64,000 nucleotides of DNA from contig OZ244832.1 of assembly GCA_965220485.1 (NCBI GenBank), positions 1,798,001 through 1,862,000 on the forward strand, in the 5' to 3' direction. Source of the stretch: Aldehydirespirator sp965220485 (GTDB lineage: Bacteria > Actinomycetota > Acidimicrobiia > Acidimicrobiales > Aldehydirespiratoraceae). A model generated the notes under the pieces. It made no database searches. It worked only from the letters and a program-made list of their open reading frames with translations, and was not told where the DNA came from. Shown here in pieces: positions 18,186-26,480 of this stretch (position 1 is the stretch's first letter; every line of letters starts with the position of its first letter). Position numbers and translations under genes: made by a program.

Positions 18186-18668
18186 TCAGCCGTTGGCGAC
18201 GCGACCTAGAGGCACAGCGACCGCATCGCCCGGCGCGGGCCGGTCGGGATATAGCACCCGCACACTCGCCAGGCTCACGGCCGGGGCCTGCTGGCGGCGG
18301 ACCGAGCCGAAAGCGAACAGGAGCAGGCCCACGTCAGCCAGCACGTGAACGGCCAGGGCGCCTGACCCGAACACCGGCGCGGCCAGCAAGGACGCGATGG
18401 CCAGCGTGACGATCATGGCAGCCACATGTTGGCGCCGGCGCAGGGCCTGCTGCCGAGTCCGGGGCGATTCCAACAAGTCAGTCACAAGCTTGGGGCCCTC
18501 CCCGATGCTTCCGGCCAGAGCAGGCCCGCGGCCCAAGCCATCGAGCGAGGGGTCGAAGCTGAGCAGGCCGTCGCGGGCCACCGGCCGAGACTCCCGCCTC
18601 TCACGGAACCACAGGGCAAAGTAACCAAGCCAGGCGACGGCAAGCACCGTCAGCACGATCAGAGTCAC
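18186..18668 (-). CDS. Small membrane protein of unknown function
   Basis: GTG at 18668 preceded by GAGGAGG gives 160 residues starting MTLIVLTVLAVAWLGYF. One N-terminal and two central hydrophobic segments (MIVTLAIASLLAAPVF, LAVHVLADVGLLLFAFGSV) are separated by a charged cytosolic-type loop (RERRESRPVARDG, RTRQQALRRRQH). Similar architecture is common in actinobacterial septum-site or cell-envelope hypotheticals, but I do not recognise the family. It lies 10 bases from the wecB-like gene on the same strand and is probably co-transcribed. Confidence 0.65.
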   Translation of the reverse strand: MTLIVLTVLAVAWLGYFALWFRERRESRPVARDGLLSFDPSLDGLGRGPALAGSIGEGPKLVTDLLESPRTRQQALRRRQHVAAMIVTLAIASLLAAPVFGSGALAVHVLADVGLLLFAFGSVRRQQAPAVSLASVRVLYPDRPAPGDAVAVPLGRVANG

Positions 18669-18831
18669 GGGTCGATTTCCTCCTCGTACGCACGTTTGGA
18701 TTCGCCGACGCCCTCTGCGAATGCGCCCATGGCGCACCGCACGCCGCTTCGACGACCCGTACATGCAGACGACGGCCCAATAAGGATGACATGCGAGACA
18801 AGCCGAGTGGTGGATATCTACCAGACTGCGC

Positions 18832-19305
18832 TCAGGAATGCCCGCGGCGATAGGTGCCGGACCGTCCGCCGGATTTCTCCCACAGAGCGATGTCGCGGAT
18901 CGTCATCGACCGGTCCATCGACTTGCACATGTCGTAGATCGTCAACGCGGCCACACTGCACGCCGTCAGCGCTTCCATCTCCACGCCGGTGCGGTCGATC
19001 GTCTCGACCCGCGCCTCGATCCCCACCGAGTCGTCGCCGACCTCGAACTCCACGGCAACCGAGCTGACCGCCAAGCCATGGCACAACGGGATGAGCTCCG
19101 AGGTCCGCTTGGCAGCCTGGATTCCCGCCACCCGGGCCACAGCCAGCACGTCGCCCTTGCCGATCTGGCCCTGCTGTAGCGCCCGTGCCACCTCGGGCAC
19201 CATGCACACCCGGCCCCTGGCGACGGCCCGGCGATGCGTCGGATCCTTGGACGACACGTCCACCATCCGAGCTCGACCCTGCGGATCGAGATGGGTGAAG
19301 CCCAA
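18832..19305 (-). CDS. moaC: Cyclic pyranopterin monophosphate synthase
   Basis: Second step of molybdenum cofactor synthesis, forming cPMP from the MoaA product. 157 residues with the family blocks MVDVSSKDPTHRRAVARG, GIQAAKRTSELIPLCHGLAV and GVEMEALTACSVAALTIYDMCK, which contain the active-site His, Glu and Asp/Lys. Full length. It follows moaA on the same strand with 41 bases between them. Confidence 0.95.
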   Translation of the reverse strand: MGFTHLDPQGRARMVDVSSKDPTHRRAVARGRVCMVPEVARALQQGQIGKGDVLAVARVAGIQAAKRTSELIPLCHGLAVSSVAVEFEVGDDSVGIEARVETIDRTGVEMEALTACSVAALTIYDMCKSMDRSMTIRDIALWEKSGGRSGTYRRGHS

Positions 19306-19346
19306 TGCTCAGACGCCGATCTGTGGAGAACTCACCGCTCGAGACC

Positions 19347-20345
19347 TCAGCCGCCGATCTGCGACATCGATCGACGGGGCCTGATGAAGTTCACCCTGTT
19401 GATCTGGTGCCCCGCCCACTTCGACGCTACCGACCCCTCCAATGCAGCCGCGATCTCATCGTCGCCGGCGCCGGATCGCAACAGTGCACGGACATCCGTC
19501 TCGGTCACCGCGAACAGGCAGTTGCGGAACTGCCCGTCGGCGGTGAGGCGCACCCGGTCGCATGTCGAGCAGAACGAGTTGCTGACAGAGGACACGATGC
19601 CTACAGAGCCCACGCCGTCGGCGAAGCGATAGCGGCTGGCCGGCGCCGAAGTGCGCTCGACCGGCTCCACCGGGCTGGCCTCGTTGACAAGGGCCAGTAT
19701 CTCGTGCACCCCGACCACCAGGTCGTTGGTCCAGATCCCGTCGGCGTCGAGAGGCATGAACTCGATGAAGCGGACTTCGGTGCCCTTGCGCCGGCCGTAC
19801 TCGACGAAGTCGGCTATCTCGTCGTCGTTGACGCCCCGCATGACCACGCAGTTGACCTTGACCGGATCGAAGCCCGCCTCGAGGGCTGCGTCGATGCCTT
19901 CGAGCACTCTGGCGAGGCCATCGCGCCGGGTGAGCTTGGCGAACCGGTCCGTCCGCAACGAATCACACGACACGTTGACGCGGCGCAGGCCGGCGGCGCG
20001 CAACTCGCCGGCCAGCAGCGGCAGCGACACCCCGTTGGTGGTCATGGCGAGATCGACGTCCAGCTCGGCCAGCATCTCGACCAGCACCGGCAGGTTGGCC
20101 CGCACGGTGGGCTCGCCGCCGGTGAGGCGGATGCCGTCGACGCCGTAGCGCTCGACCATGATCCGAGCCAGTCGGGCGATCTCCTCGAAGGTCAGCAGGT
20201 CGTCGCGGGGCACCCACTCCAGCCCCTCGTCGGGCATGCAGTAGGTGCAGCGGAAGTTGCACCGATCCGTGACCGAGATCCTCAAATCCCGATGGACCCG
20301 CCCGAAGCTGTCCACGAGCTGCCTGGAGGCCGAGCGACTAGACAC
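19347..20345 (-). CDS. moaA: GTP 3',8-cyclase (radical SAM)
   Basis: First step of molybdenum cofactor synthesis. Radical-SAM cluster site CNFRCTYC near the N-terminus (SVTDRCNFRCTYCMPDEGLE), GGEPTVRANL, and a second cluster site near the C-terminus (CSTCDRVRLTADGQFRNCLF). It ends in the conserved GG. The GTG at 20345 (VSSRSASRQLVDSFGRVHRD) gives 332 residues, the normal length. The open frame extends back to 20429 but only through a dispersed element. Upstream residues SSRSAS also derive from that element, so a later GTG (VDSFGRV, 20312) is possible. Confidence 0.93.
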   Translation of the reverse strand: MSSRSASRQLVDSFGRVHRDLRISVTDRCNFRCTYCMPDEGLEWVPRDDLLTFEEIARLARIMVERYGVDGIRLTGGEPTVRANLPVLVEMLAELDVDLAMTTNGVSLPLLAGELRAAGLRRVNVSCDSLRTDRFAKLTRRDGLARVLEGIDAALEAGFDPVKVNCVVMRGVNDDEIADFVEYGRRKGTEVRFIEFMPLDADGIWTNDLVVGVHEILALVNEASPVEPVERTSAPASRYRFADGVGSVGIVSSVSNSFCSTCDRVRLTADGQFRNCLFAVTETDVRALLRSGAGDDEIAAALEGSVASKWAGHQINRVNFIRPRRSMSQIGG

Positions 20346-20447
20346 GAATCGCCAGTCGACTTCTCGAAGCACTGAGCGAGGCCGTGGCCCGAGCGGCCCG
20401 TGAGCGCAGCGAACAAGAGCGGGAAACACAACGCTTCGCGGCGAGGC
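20325..20447 (-). repeat. Dispersed variable-core element, copy 4
   Basis: Arms GAGGCCGAGCG (20326), GCGAGGCCGTGGCCCGAGCG, CAGCGAACAAGAGCGGGAAA and a CTTCGCGGCGAGGC block around a unique core. It covers the 5' end of moaA and contributes its first codons. Confidence 0.85.
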
Positions 20448-20543
20448 GCCCGGAACCGAGTATGCGCTCGCACTTGACCATCGTCTGTGAGGCTAGCGGC
20501 TGCGGCGCAGCCGACGCATAGCGCAGCCGTCCCGCGCCGCCTC

Positions 20544-21752
20544 TCAGAGCAGGATCACGTCGACGGGGTCGCCCACGCCTGCCGCTGCGCCGTCCGGTAC
20601 CGCGGCCAGCGCATCGGCTCGGGTCATGGCCGCGAGCTGGTGGGACCCCTGGCCGCCGGAGCGGGTCACATGCAGCACGCCGCGGTGGTCTCGGGTGGCC
20701 GCCACCCTGACGTAGTGGGTCTTGCCGTCGCCGCGATGGCTGAGGTCTTCGTCGCTGACCGCCCTCACCAGAGTTGGACCGAAGTCTGACGGCGTGAAGC
20801 CGGCCATCGCCCGCAGCGCCGGCTTGGCGAGCAGCTCGAAGCTCACCATTGACGACACCGGATTGCCCGGCAGGCCGAACACCGGAGTGCCGCCGACGAT
20901 CCCGAAGGCGAACGGCTTGGCCGGCTTGATGGCGATCTGCATCCACCGCATGTCGCCGATCCGGTCGAGCACCACCTTCACGTAGTCGAAGTCGCCCATC
21001 GACACGCCTCCCGAAGACAGAACAGCGTCGCAGCCCGCGGTGCCGGCACGGAACGCCCTGGAGATGTCGTCGGGGTCGTCGGGCGCGATGCCCAGGTCCA
21101 CCCCGTCGAAGCCGGCCTCTGAAACGAGCCCCAGCAGCGTGCGGCGATTGGTGTCGCGTATCTGGCCTCTGCGCAGCGGTCCGTCCCCGTCGACGAGCTC
21201 GTCGCCGGTGGAGAGCACCCCCACACGGGGACGACCGTGAACGGCGACCTCGTAGGTGCCCACCGCGGCCAGCAGGCCCACACGCCCCGGCGTTACAACC
21301 GTGTGAGCCTCCAGCACCCGCTCACCTGCGGCCACATCCTCACCAGGACGCCGGACGTGGTTGCCGAGCTTGACGGACGCTTCCACCGTCACGCGGTCTT
21401 CGGCACCGCCGGGCCGGCTGGTCAGCTCCACCTTCACCACTGCGTCAGCGCCGCTGGGGATGGGGGCCCCGGTCATGATGCGAGCCGCCTGGCCTGCGCC
21501 CACGTGCAGGGCGCTGTCGTCGCCGGCTCCGATGGTGCCGACCACTTCGAGCTCCACGGGGGCGCGGCGCGTGTCTTCGGCCCGCAACGCGTACCCGTCC
21601 ATCGCGGTGTTGGCGAATGCAGGTATCGGCTCGGCCGAGAAGACCGGCTCGGCTAGGACGAGGCCCAGCGCCTGCTCGAGCGGCACTCGGCGGGCCGGGA
21701 GGGCCTCGACCCTCGCCAGCACATGGTCGCGGGCTTCCTGGAGCGGGATCAT
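20544..21752 (-). CDS. moeA: Molybdopterin molybdotransferase
   Basis: Inserts molybdenum into molybdopterin-AMP. 402 residues. Blocks FANTAMDGYALRAEDT, VKVELTSRPGG, GVLSTGDELVD, SSGGVSMGDFDYVK and FGLPGNPVSSMVSFELL follow the MoeA order, ending with domain IV (LAAVPDGAAAGVGDPVDVILL). With moaC and moaA on the same strand it forms a molybdenum-cofactor group. The 198 bases between moeA and the moaA start hold a dispersed element. Confidence 0.95.
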   Translation of the reverse strand: MIPLQEARDHVLARVEALPARRVPLEQALGLVLAEPVFSAEPIPAFANTAMDGYALRAEDTRRAPVELEVVGTIGAGDDSALHVGAGQAARIMTGAPIPSGADAVVKVELTSRPGGAEDRVTVEASVKLGNHVRRPGEDVAAGERVLEAHTVVTPGRVGLLAAVGTYEVAVHGRPRVGVLSTGDELVDGDGPLRRGQIRDTNRRTLLGLVSEAGFDGVDLGIAPDDPDDISRAFRAGTAGCDAVLSSGGVSMGDFDYVKVVLDRIGDMRWMQIAIKPAKPFAFGIVGGTPVFGLPGNPVSSMVSFELLAKPALRAMAGFTPSDFGPTLVRAVSDEDLSHRGDGKTHYVRVAATRDHRGVLHVTRSGGQGSHQLAAMTRADALAAVPDGAAAGVGDPVDVILL

Positions 21753-21825
21753 GACAGCCGCCCCGTCTTGCGCCTCTCCCGCGCCGCGCCAGTCCCGGCG
21801 CCGGTTGTGGAGGCGGGGCGCGGGA

Positions 21826-22410
21826 TCACGTCTTCAGCCTCCGTTCGGTGCCGCGCCACAGCCGCACGATATTGCCGTGGTGCCGCATGGCCATCACCCC
21901 CATCACGATCACGGCCACGACCACCTCGGGCCCCGGCCAGCCGAGCACCAGGGCCAGCGCCGGATAGGCGACGGCCACGCTCAAGGAGCCGAGCGCGGCC
22001 ACCCTGCTCAGGCGCACGACGCTGAAGAACAGCACCGTGCAGATCAGGCCGAAGATCGGTTCGAGCACGATCCCGCCGCCGCCCGCGGTCGCCATCCCCT
22101 TGCCCCCCCGGAAGCGTCTCAGGATCGGCCACACGTGGCCGGCCACCGCGCCGATCCATGCAGCCATCGCCTCGGGCCGATCCCACAGCAGCAGAGCCGC
22201 TCCGACCGGCACCGCGCCCTTGGCCATGTCGCCGAGAGCAACCACGACGCCAGCGAAGCGTCCGCCGATGCGGTAGATGTTGGTGGCACCCGGGTTCCCC
22301 GATCCCTCGCTGGTGGGATCATGGCCGATCTTGTGTCCCACCAGCACCGCGGTGGGGAACATCCCCGCCGCGTAGGCGACACCGAAGGCCACCACCATCC
22401 ACACCGACAC
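21826..22410 (-). CDS. plsY: Glycerol-3-phosphate acyltransferase PlsY
   Basis: Membrane acyltransferase that makes lysophosphatidic acid from acyl-phosphate. 194 residues with five hydrophobic segments and the three family motifs: SGNPGATNIYR, VWPILRRFRGGKGMATAGG and MRHHGNIVRLWRGTE. Complete. It is upstream of moeA on the same strand, 73 bases away, with no evident functional link. Confidence 0.94.
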   Translation of the reverse strand: MSVWMVVAFGVAYAAGMFPTAVLVGHKIGHDPTSEGSGNPGATNIYRIGGRFAGVVVALGDMAKGAVPVGAALLLWDRPEAMAAWIGAVAGHVWPILRRFRGGKGMATAGGGGIVLEPIFGLICTVLFFSVVRLSRVAALGSLSVAVAYPALALVLGWPGPEVVVAVIVMGVMAMRHHGNIVRLWRGTERRLKT

Positions 22411-22483
22411 GCTCGAATAGTAGGAGGCCGAGCGAATGGGCGTGCGGTGCCGCGGCGCCGCGGGCCCGGTATCCTTCGCCGCC

Positions 22484-22912
22484 GTGCCGATGTACGACTA
22501 CCGCTGCGAGCGCTGCTCGGTGCAGTTCGAGGTGCGGCAGTCGTTCAGCGATGACACATTGACGGTGTGCCCGTCCGAGGGCGGCCCAGTTTCATGCGTC
22601 GCGCCGGGTGAGGGCCAGGTCAAGAAAGTGTTCAGCGGAGTGGCCGTCTCCTTCAAGGGGGACGGCTTCTACAAGAACGACCACGGCGCCAACGCCCAGG
22701 GCCGGCGCAAGGAGAAGGAGGCCTCCTCCAAGGACTCCTTATCGGTCAACGGCTCCGCGCCGGCCAAGGACGCCTCCTCCAAGGACTCGTCTTCGAGCTC
22801 GGGATCGTCTTCGGACTCGGGATCGGGTTCGAGCCCGGACTCGGGTTCGAAGTCGGATGCGGGACGGTCGAAGGCCGACACCGGCGCCTCGCCGTCCTCC
22901 TCATCCGGCTGA
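22484..22912 (+). CDS. FmdB-type zinc ribbon protein with Ser/Asp-rich tail
   Basis: The GTG at 22484 (VPMYDYRCERC) gives 142 residues. Residues 1-45 form the FmdB/CxxC_CxxC_SSSS putative regulatory domain. The first CxxC is CERC; the second pair is altered (VCPSEGGPVSCVA), so metal binding may be weaker. The segment KKVFSGVAVSFKGDGFYKND is the usual end of that domain. The tail from about residue 65 is low complexity (KDSSSSSGSSSDSGSGSSPD). Divergent from plsY. Function unknown; homologues are often called regulatory without proof. Confidence 0.8.
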   Translation: MPMYDYRCERCSVQFEVRQSFSDDTLTVCPSEGGPVSCVAPGEGQVKKVFSGVAVSFKGDGFYKNDHGANAQGRRKEKEASSKDSLSVNGSAPAKDASSKDSSSSSGSSSDSGSGSSPDSGSKSDAGRSKADTGASPSSSSG

Positions 22913-23025
22913 CGGACCCTTTGTCGCTACTCGCGACCCACCGTCGCAACTGAGGCGGCGGCTCGTCGCCAAAGGCGACCGACCATCGCCGGTTTGGCGC
23001 GTCTCGGATTCGCGACCGGCCAACC

Positions 23026-23432
23026 GTCGGACGGGCCGCGCCCGCCGATCGCTAGGAGGCTCGATGTCGCCCGTCAGACCAACCGCACGTGACAGCCGCA
23101 GCGCGGTCGGACGGGCCGCGCCCGCCGATCGCTAGAAGGCTCGATGTCGCCCGTCAGACCAACCGCACGTGACAGCCGCAGCGCGGTCGGACGGGCCGCG
23201 CCCGCCGATCGCTAGAAGGCTCGATGTCGCCCGTCAGACCAACCGCACGTGACAGCCGCAGCGCGGTCGGACGGGCCGCGCCCGCCGATCGCTAGAAGGC
23301 TCGATGTCGCCCGTCAGACCAACCGCACGTGACAGCCGCAGCGCGGTCGGACGGGCCGCGCCCGCCGATCGCTAGAAGGCTCGATGTCGCCCGTCAGACC
23401 AACCGCACGTGACAGCCGCAGCGCGGTCGGAC
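23026..23432. repeat. 80-bp tandem array copying a gene start
   Basis: Units begin GTCGGACGGGCCGCGCCCGC at 23026, 23106, 23186, 23266 and 23346, with a truncated sixth at 23426. The period is exactly 80 bp and units are almost identical; the only change seen is AGGAGG in unit 1 versus AGAAGG in later units. Every unit contains a ribosome-binding site, an ATG and a mini-frame MSPVRPTARDSRSAVGR ending in a TAG. The last ATG (23384) instead reads on into the SAF-domain gene. Confidence 0.96.
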
Positions 23433-23836
23433 GGCTCCAGGCAATGCTGTACCGCCACCGCTGGCTTCGCTGGGCCGCCGCCGGCGGTGCCGCCTTGGCG
23501 GCGCTGGCCGCCCTCAGCGGCGACCCTTCCGAACAGGCACCCGCGCCGACCGCCGCGCTGCCGTCCGGGCCTGCGGGCCTGCTGCCGCCCGGCACCCGCG
23601 GCGTTCCCGTGCCCGTCGACAGCACGGCCTACGCCACGGGCGACTCGGTGGATGTTCACGCCGTGTTCGACGGGGCCGCCGTCGTGCTAGGAGCGCTGGT
23701 GGTTGAAGTCGGCGAGGACGAGGTGGTGGTGGCGGTGCCCGCCGAGCATGTCGACGCCACCGTCGACGCGCTCGCGACGGGAGGCGTGATCCTGGTGCTG
23801 GTTCCCAGCCACCACCAACCCCTCCCAGTCGAGTGA
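23384..23836 (+). CDS. SAF-domain protein (CpaB/RcpC-like N-terminal part)
   Basis: 150 residues. The first ~17 residues are repeat-encoded; a second start at 23444 (MLYRHRWLRWAAAGGAALAA) would begin right before the membrane anchor. After the anchor, GTRGVPVPVDSTAYATGDSV followed by VDVHAVFDGAAVVLGALVVE resembles the SAF and RcpC region of Flp-pilus assembly protein CpaB. No other pilus gene is in the window, so this may be an orphan. Five upstream copies of its initiation region could load ribosomes on mini-frames and affect its expression (inference). Confidence 0.65.
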   Translation: MSPVRPTARDSRSAVGRLQAMLYRHRWLRWAAAGGAALAALAALSGDPSEQAPAPTAALPSGPAGLLPPGTRGVPVPVDSTAYATGDSVDVHAVFDGAAVVLGALVVEVGEDEVVVAVPAEHVDATVDALATGGVILVLVPSHHQPLPVE

Positions 23837-23859
23837 CGGCCGCGCCACCAACCTTCGCC

Positions 23860-23912
23860 ACGAACATCCGGTGATTAACCACACCACATGTGGGCAATCA
23901 CCGGAAGTTCGT
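23860..23912. terminator. Bidirectional hairpin between convergent genes
   Basis: A 17-bp inverted repeat, ACGAACATCCGGTGATT against AATCACCGGAAGTTCGT (one mismatch), encloses an inner CCACA/TGTGG pairing. It lies between the ends of the SAF gene (plus) and uppP (minus), where a shared terminator is expected. No U-tract is evident. Confidence 0.55.
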
Positions 23913-23955
23913 CCTGGCGGTCGCAGTTCGCCAGGATCTAGCTCAACGCCGCAAC

Positions 23956-24768
23956 TCAGCGCCATCCGGTGGCGGCCAGGGCCAGCACGGCACATCCAGC
24001 CAGCACCCGGTAGAGGACGAAGGGTCGCAAGCCCACCCTCACCACGATCTGGGTTGTGCCCCAGACAGCCACCCATCCGGTGACCATCGATGACGCCGCG
24101 CCCCATGCCATCGCCGGCCACAGCGACGAGGGGACGCTCAGCCCCAACAACCCGTAGACGCCGGCCCCGGCGATGACGGGCAGGCTCATCAGGAAGGCGA
24201 GCCGCACCGCCGCCTCCCGGCCGTAGCCGAGGGCTCGGGCCACGGTCATCGTCACGCCGGAGCGCGACACCCCCGGCTGCAGGGCGAGGGCCTGGCCGGC
24301 GCCCATCACCAACGCGTGCGCCAAGCCGAAGTCGGACGCGGCCCGCCGCTCGGCCAGCCGATCCGAAGCCCCCAGCAGCAGCCCGAACACGATCAGCGCC
24401 ACCGCCACCGACACGACCCCGCCCGAGCCCCTCAAAGCATCGCCCGCGATCACGCCCACCACGCCCGCCGGCACGGCTGACACCGCCAAAGCCCAGCCAA
24501 CGCGGCCGTCAGGTCCGAGCGGTCCCCGGCCGAGGATCGGCGCTAGCGCGGCCCCGGCGTAAGTCACGACGTCGCGCCGCAGATAGGCAGCCGCTCCCAC
24601 CAGGGTGCCGACATGGACAGCCACATCGAAGGCGGTGGCCGCGTCGCCCGACAGCTCGTCCCAGCCGAACAGCCACCGGACCAGAACCAGATGACCGCTG
24701 GACGAGACCGGCAGGAACTCCGAGAGGCCCTGGACGATGCCCAGCACGACGGCGTGAAGGATCGGCAC
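23956..24768 (-). CDS. uppP: Undecaprenyl-diphosphatase
   Basis: Membrane phosphatase that recycles undecaprenyl pyrophosphate for cell-wall synthesis (BacA family, bacitracin resistance). 270 residues, about eight hydrophobic helices. Motif 1 is GIVQGLSEFLPVSSSGHLVL, with catalytic Glu and Ser. Motif 2 is ALQPGVSRSGVTMTVARALG. Complete. A dispersed element lies just upstream of its start. Confidence 0.95.
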   Translation of the reverse strand: MPILHAVVLGIVQGLSEFLPVSSSGHLVLVRWLFGWDELSGDAATAFDVAVHVGTLVGAAAYLRRDVVTYAGAALAPILGRGPLGPDGRVGWALAVSAVPAGVVGVIAGDALRGSGGVVSVAVALIVFGLLLGASDRLAERRAASDFGLAHALVMGAGQALALQPGVSRSGVTMTVARALGYGREAAVRLAFLMSLPVIAGAGVYGLLGLSVPSSLWPAMAWGAASSMVTGWVAVWGTTQIVVRVGLRPFVLYRVLAGCAVLALAATGWR

Positions 24769-24791
24769 CGCAGCTCAGCCGGCGAGGCTCA

Positions 24792-24914
24792 GAGGCCGAG
24801 CGGATAGGCAGCAGTTCATGTACGAAATCAGCAGGCGGTGAGCGAGGCCGTGGCCCGAGCGGGCCGTGAGCGCAGCGAACAAGAGCGGGCAACAATACTC
24901 ATCACCGCGAGCGC
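24792..24914 (-). repeat. Dispersed variable-core element, copy 5
   Basis: GAGGCCGAGCGGATAGG at 24792, unique core with CAGCAGTTCATGTACGAAAT, then the second arm (GAGGCCGTGGCCCGAGCGGG, CAGCGAACAAGAGCGGGC). Between the end of pmbA and the start of uppP, both minus strand. Confidence 0.85.
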
Positions 24915-24937
24915 TCACCACCAATCCGCGCCCGCTC

Positions 24938-26287
24938 TCATGTGCCGGACATCGTTACGTCGGCGATGGCGAGGGTGACTCCGGCCGCGCTCATGGGGAG
25001 CCACTCCAGATCCGACCCCACCTCGGTCACGTCCATCAGCAGCCGCTGGATCGTGCTCGCGATGGTCACCTCCCGGATGGGCTCCGCCTTCTCGCCGTCG
25101 CGTATTCGCAGACCCTCCGCACCCACCGAGAAGTCGCCCGACACCGCGTTCACGCCGCTGTGAAGACCGGTGACTCCCTGGACGAGCAGGCCGTCGTCGA
25201 TGCCGGACACGATCTCGGGTTGGGAGCGAGAACCGGGCGTGAGCCGAAGGGCGTGGGCACCAACCCCGGGGGTGCCCTTGAACCCGCCCCTCACCGCCGA
25301 GCCGGTGGAGCAGACCCCGGCCCGCCGGGCCGTGTAGGTGTCGTACAGGAAGGCTTGCAGCACACCGTTGCTGATGAGCGGCACGCGGCGGGTGGCGAGG
25401 CCCTCGGCGTCGATGGTCGAGGCGGTGAAGGCGTCGGAGTCGGTGGCGTCGTCGACCAGGGTGAGCGAAGACGCGCCCACCGCCTCGTGCATCCGGTCCG
25501 CGAAGAGCGACCGACCCTTGAGCACCGCGTCGCCGCTCAGTGTCGCACCCACGATGCCGAGGAGCCGGGCCGTCACATACGGGTCGAGGACCACGGTGAG
25601 CCGGCGGGTGGGGGCCTTGGCCGCGCCGAGCAGGCGCGTGGCCCGATCGGCTGCGTCGGCGCCCGCCTTCTCCGCCGACAGCTCGCCGGGATGGCGGCCG
25701 ACCGAGAAACCGAACCCGGTCTGGGTGTCGTCGGTGTCCGACGCCAGGCTGTAGGCGGCCAGATAGCAGCCGGTCTCGCGGGCCGAGGCCGCGACGCCGC
25801 GCGACGTGGCCACCGCCGACTCGTAGACCGAGTCGGCATAGTCGGCTGACTCCACGCCGGTCACCCGCGGGTCCGCGGCCAGGGTGGCCTGCTCGAGCTC
25901 CACCGCCAGCGCCACCTTGTCCTCGGTGGCGAAGTCGACCAGTTCGGAGCGGTACAGGTCCAGGGAGGCGGGCTCCACCCCGTCGGGCTCGGCCACGCCC
26001 GCGAACTCGTCGGTGCTGCCGAATCGGGAGTTGTCGAGCGCCTCGTCGAAGGTCTCCCTCACCGTCTCGTCGTCGAGGGCGGCGGCGTAGGCGAAGCCCT
26101 GCCGGCCGTCGCGCACGACGCGCACGCCGATCCCCACCGACGACGCCACCGTCAGCGACTCGACCTCGCTCTCATAGGCCCGCACCTCCGTCTCGCGCTC
26201 GCGGGCCGCGAAGGCCTCCACGTCGACCCCCGCGCCGGCCCAGCCGACGACCCGCTCGGCGATCTCCAGCAGGTTCGTTTCCGTCAC
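24938..26287 (-). CDS. pmbA: TldD/PmbA family protein, PmbA (TldE) subunit
   Basis: Non-catalytic partner of the TldD metalloprotease, which trims small modified peptides and unfolded proteins. 449 residues lacking the HExxxH motif. It keeps the family opening (ERETEVRAYESEVESLTVAS, GIGVRVVRDGRQGFAYAA) and the C-terminal block GDFSVGAEGLRIRDGEKAEP. Sits directly downstream of tldD with a dispersed element between. The pair forms a heterodimer in characterised bacteria. No RiPP precursor or cyclase gene was seen nearby. Confidence 0.9.
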   Translation of the reverse strand: MTETNLLEIAERVVGWAGAGVDVEAFAARERETEVRAYESEVESLTVASSVGIGVRVVRDGRQGFAYAAALDDETVRETFDEALDNSRFGSTDEFAGVAEPDGVEPASLDLYRSELVDFATEDKVALAVELEQATLAADPRVTGVESADYADSVYESAVATSRGVAASARETGCYLAAYSLASDTDDTQTGFGFSVGRHPGELSAEKAGADAADRATRLLGAAKAPTRRLTVVLDPYVTARLLGIVGATLSGDAVLKGRSLFADRMHEAVGASSLTLVDDATDSDAFTASTIDAEGLATRRVPLISNGVLQAFLYDTYTARRAGVCSTGSAVRGGFKGTPGVGAHALRLTPGSRSQPEIVSGIDDGLLVQGVTGLHSGVNAVSGDFSVGAEGLRIRDGEKAEPIREVTIASTIQRLLMDVTEVGSDLEWLPMSAAGVTLAIADVTMSGT

Positions 26288-26335
26288 GCTCAGCCCCCCA
26301 CTCCACTAAGAGCGAGCGCGGATAGGCAGTGAACG

Positions 26336-26459
26336 CCTCGCGGTGAGAGGTGGTGTTTCCCGCTCTTGTTCGCTTCGCTCACGGGCCGCTCGAGCCACGG
26401 CCTCGCTCACCGCCCCGCTGATTCGCACGCCAATTGCGCCCAATCCGCTCGGCCTCTAG
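26336..26459 (+). repeat. Dispersed variable-core element, copy 6
   Basis: CCTCGCGGTG, GTGTTTCCCGCTCTTGTTCG, CTCGAGCCACGGCCTCGCTC, unique core, CCGCTCGGCCTCTAG. In the tldD-pmbA gap. It is preceded by a GCGCGGATAGG block also found near copies 3 and 5. Confidence 0.85.
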
Positions 26460-26480
26460 GGCGCAGGAGCAAGCCTGGGC

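Noticed and set aside
17138..18409. 423-codon plus-strand frame
   Set aside because: Antisense to the UDP-GlcNAc 2-epimerase gene, which carries full family motifs.
18186..18764. Longer start at 18764 for the small membrane protein
   Set aside because: The upstream part is Arg-rich without hydrophobic character, whereas the GTG at 18668 has a strong ribosome-binding site.
23026..23432. Possible CRISPR array
   Set aside because: The 80-bp units are contiguous, with no unique spacers, and there are no cas genes; it is a plain tandem repeat containing start codons.
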